NCBI GenBank assembly: GCA_946478775.1
Contig: CAMLDR010000186.1
Span: 1 to 7,993, forward strand
Length of the DNA stretch: 7,993 nt
Direction of reading: 5' to 3'
Source: an uncultured Flavobacteriales bacterium
GTDB taxonomy: Bacteria; Bacteroidota; Bacteroidia; Flavobacteriales; Crocinitomicaceae
How positions within the stretch are numbered: the stretch's first letter is position 1; each line of letters starts with the position of its first letter. The notes under the pieces are model-generated. The model searched no databases, had not been told where the DNA came from, and saw nothing but the letters and a program-made list of their open reading frames with translations. A program made the position numbers and the translations under genes. Shown here piece by piece: positions 6,213 to 7,993 of this stretch.

Positions 6213-7490
6213 TTATTGTGTTTTAATAACGATCGTTCCTTTGTATTCTCTCGGTTCTCCCGGATTAGGATTTCCCAGAACTACTTTCCATAAAACCATA
6301 CTTCCGTTTGCAAGCACTTCACCGGTGTTATTGTCTACGCCATTCCATCCGGCTGAAGAATCGGTTGTTTTATAAATCACTCTTCCGCTCTTCGCATCGT
6401 AGATATATAATTCAAACGGTGTGTTACGTTCTTTCAAAGCATACGGCATGAAAGTAGAAACCCTTGGATCGCTGGAATTCATGTCGATTCCCTTCTGTGC
6501 GTTTAGGTTGTATGTTTCAGGTAAGGTGATTCTTTTGCTTTCAACTACAGAACAACCGTTTTGGTCTTTTGAAGATACGGAAACGGAAACCTCTTTTCCA
6601 CTGTATGGATGTACGATGAATGTTCCGTTGACTAGTTCGCCCGGATGTTTTTCTGCTGTCCAGTGAACCGCGGAACTGTTTCCCGAAACGGTAAAGCTGA
6701 TAGCCGGAATTCCGTTTTCATAAAGCAATGTCTGATCCACACTGATATAAAGATCAGAAGCAGGTTTGCTGATATAAATCGTTTGTTTTTGATTCCCTGC
6801 AACTAAGTCAATTGCTCCTTCAGTGGAAGCAGTAAAAGTCTTTTTAGCTCCCGGTTTAACAGTGCCGATTGTTTTATTGTTCTGAATCACTGAAACGGAA
6901 GCCATTTCGTTCGGGTTTCCAATTTCAATCTCGTCACCAACACAATATTTCGTTTTGTTGGAAGTAGCTGCTAAGAAATTGGTTTTTTGTTCTCCGCCAT
7001 TATCCGAAGAACCTTTTGACGATCCCGGAGAATTTTGTGAAGCTGTATTTTTTGGAGACACCTCTTTTGAAGTTTGAGCAACGTGACTTGCATCTACATT
7101 GACTGCATTCGTGTGTTCAATCGGTGCAGACTGATCCGTTTTCAAAGAGCGTACTTCAGGCTGTGGAGTGTTTGTTTGAGGGTTTATATTGTTATTTGTA
7201 CCCAAACGATTTTCAGAATGACCGTTCGTTTGAGGAGTGGTTGAATTTTGGCTAGCAACAGGAGTACTATCTTTCGTAGTTTGTTTGGAATCCGTCTGAG
7301 AATTCAAGCCGAAAAACAGGGCAGACCCAACCAGTACGGTACCAATTGAAGCTGCAACCCACCATTTGCGGTAGAATGGAGAAGGAGTTGTCCCGTCTAA
7401 ACGTTTAGACAGTGATTCCCAGGCTGCCTCATTGTAAGGCAATTCATGGTTTTCGAGGGACTCTTTTAGTATCTGTTCAATGTTCTTCAT
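6213..7490 (-). CDS. Probable anti-sigma-like membrane protein with Ig-like and CHU_C-like C-terminal region
   Basis: This 425-residue protein is probably the regulatory partner of the sigma factor that overlaps it. Residues 1-33 (MKNIEQILKESLENHELPYNEAAWESLSKRLDG) form a short acidic helical cytoplasmic segment of a kind common at the start of Bacteroidota membrane proteins encoded beside ECF sigma genes. One membrane helix follows at about 43-62 (WWVAASIGTVLVGSALFFGL). Residues 63-170 are a low-complexity Ser/Thr/Asn/Gln linker. Residues 178-325 look like two Ig- or PKD-like beta modules (KYCVGDEIEIGNPN near 181, NGCSVVESKRITL near 311), each with one Cys. Residues 345-425 resemble the gliding-associated CHU_C domain: FELYIYDAKSGRVIYKT, then GWNGVDNNTGEVLANGSMVLWKV, then EYKGTIVIK, but without the usual PNGDGxND opening. 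The likely topology is N-in, C-out. Binding to the sigma factor is inferred only from position; I do not see a canonical zinc-binding anti-sigma motif. Confidence 0.85.
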   Translation of the reverse strand: MKNIEQILKESLENHELPYNEAAWESLSKRLDGTTPSPFYRKWWVAASIGTVLVGSALFFGLNSQTDSKQTTKDSTPVASQNSTTPQTNGHSENRLGTNNNINPQTNTPQPEVRSLKTDQSAPIEHTNAVNVDASHVAQTSKEVSPKNTASQNSPGSSKGSSDNGGEQKTNFLAATSNKTKYCVGDEIEIGNPNEMASVSVIQNNKTIGTVKPGAKKTFTASTEGAIDLVAGNQKQTIYISKPASDLYISVDQTLLYENGIPAISFTVSGNSSAVHWTAEKHPGELVNGTFIVHPYSGKEVSVSVSSKDQNGCSVVESKRITLPETYNLNAQKGIDMNSSDPRVSTFMPYALKERNTPFELYIYDAKSGRVIYKTTDSSAGWNGVDNNTGEVLANGSMVLWKVVLGNPNPGEPREYKGTIVIKTQ

Positions 7491-7993
7491 TGAGCGATTT
7501 TTGTAAATTTCTGTTTCAAATAATTCTGTAGGTTCATTTTGGCTTTTGCTAAATTAGATTTCGACGTTCCTTCACTGATTTCCAGAATCTCCGCAATTTC
7601 TTTGTGCGTATATTCTTCCATCACATACAAGTTGAAAACTGCTTTGTAAGCCGGTGAAAGTTTGTTTATTGCTTCCAGCGCGACTTCTGCTTTTAACGTG
7701 GTGATCTCCCATTCTTCCCCGAATGCGTCTTCTTCGGGAATGTATTTGAAATCATTGTCGTTATCACTCAGTGTCCAGTCTTTTTTAGATTTTCGAATCG
7801 AATCAATTGCACAATTCACAATAATCCGTCTCATCCAACCTTCAAAAGACCCTTTCTTGTCGTAACCTTTAATATGTTCAAAGACCTTTATGAAACCTTC
7901 TTGTAAAACTTCCTGGGCCGAATCTTTATCGCGAATGTACCGTTGGCAAACCACCAGCATTTTCCCGTAAAACTTCTTGAATAATTGTTCCTG
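7487..7993 (-). CDS. ECF-type RNA polymerase sigma factor, 5' end outside the window
   Basis: The frame continues 11 codons (QEQLFKKFYGK) upstream of the first internal ATG at 7960 and off the right edge, and these residues belong to the start of sigma region 2, so the true start lies outside the window. In the 168 visible residues, region 2 covers about 1-72: LFKKFYGKMLVVCQRYIRD, then DSAQEVLQEGFIKVFEHI (the core-binding and -10 recognition helices) and GWMRRIIVNCAIDSIRKSKKD. A short acidic linker (DNDNDFKYIPEEDAFGEEWE) follows. Region 4 (about 103-160) has the LSPAYKAVFNLYVMEEYTHKEIAEILEISEGTSKSNLAKAK helix-turn-helix that reads the -35 element. It directs RNA polymerase to an unknown regulon, likely envelope-linked. 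The stop overlaps the ATG of the membrane-partner gene by 4 bp (ATGA), the usual coupling for a sigma/anti-sigma pair. Confidence 0.93.
   Translation of the reverse strand, partial: QEQLFKKFYGKMLVVCQRYIRDKDSAQEVLQEGFIKVFEHIKGYDKKGSFEGWMRRIIVNCAIDSIRKSKKDWTLSDNDNDFKYIPEEDAFGEEWEITTLKAEVALEAINKLSPAYKAVFNLYVMEEYTHKEIAEILEISEGTSKSNLAKAKMNLQNYLKQKFTKIAQ

Noticed and set aside
6228..6237. Perfect 10-bp palindrome AACGATCGTT
   Set aside because: It lies inside the final codons of the membrane-partner gene, is short, and has no context as an operator or terminator.
7487..7960. Sigma factor starting at the ATG at 7960
   Set aside because: The frame stays open upstream with residues QEQLFKKFYGK that are normal for the start of sigma region 2, so the ATG at 7960 is an internal Met and the gene is cut by the window edge.

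Overview
The window reads as chromosomal DNA of a Bacteroidota bacterium, most likely in the Flavobacteriales. The grounds are a moderate-to-low GC content, AT-rich gene starts with no clear Shine-Dalgarno sequence, a GSCFA-domain protein next to a DUF7033-type polysaccharide deacetylase, an ECF sigma gene overlapping a one-helix membrane-protein gene that ends in a gliding/CHU_C-like domain, and a secreted protein of a style common in this phylum. Genus level cannot be fixed from the sequence; a Crocinitomicaceae or Fluviicola-like origin is a guess. There are no RNA genes, mobile elements, CRISPR arrays or phage genes that I can support.

Layout. (1) 1-254, minus: the N-terminus of a secreted protein that runs off the left edge. 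(2) 255-644: about 390 bp with no gene. (3) 645-3136, minus: three codirectional genes transcribed in the order YdjM-type membrane metal-dependent hydrolase, then a stress-type short-chain dehydrogenase, then a small low-affinity-iron-permease-family membrane protein with a histone-H1-like basic tail. The gaps are 46 and 28 bp. (4) 3137-3286: a divergent, very AT-rich promoter region. (5) 3287-6201, plus: a tight operon of radC, polysaccharide deacetylase and GSCFA protein, with a 3-bp gap and then a 4-bp ATGA overlap. (6) 6213-7993, minus: an ECF sigma factor (cut by the right edge) followed with a 4-bp overlap by its probable membrane partner, convergent with the plus operon. A strong intrinsic terminator for this minus operon lies inside the last codons of the GSCFA gene.

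How the parts relate. The plus operon joins a JAMM-fold protein of uncertain role (RadC) to two probable envelope or polysaccharide-modifying enzymes. The right-hand pair looks like a sigma/membrane-regulator module whose partner carries a large extracytoplasmic portion ending in a domain usually seen on exported gliding or T9SS proteins. The left-hand minus genes look like housekeeping and stress functions. Nothing here is clearly a new defence or mobile system. The most unusual points are the domain make-up of the sigma partner, the basic tail on the permease-like protein, the overlapping inverted repeats at the dehydrogenase start codon, and the terminator embedded in an opposing gene.
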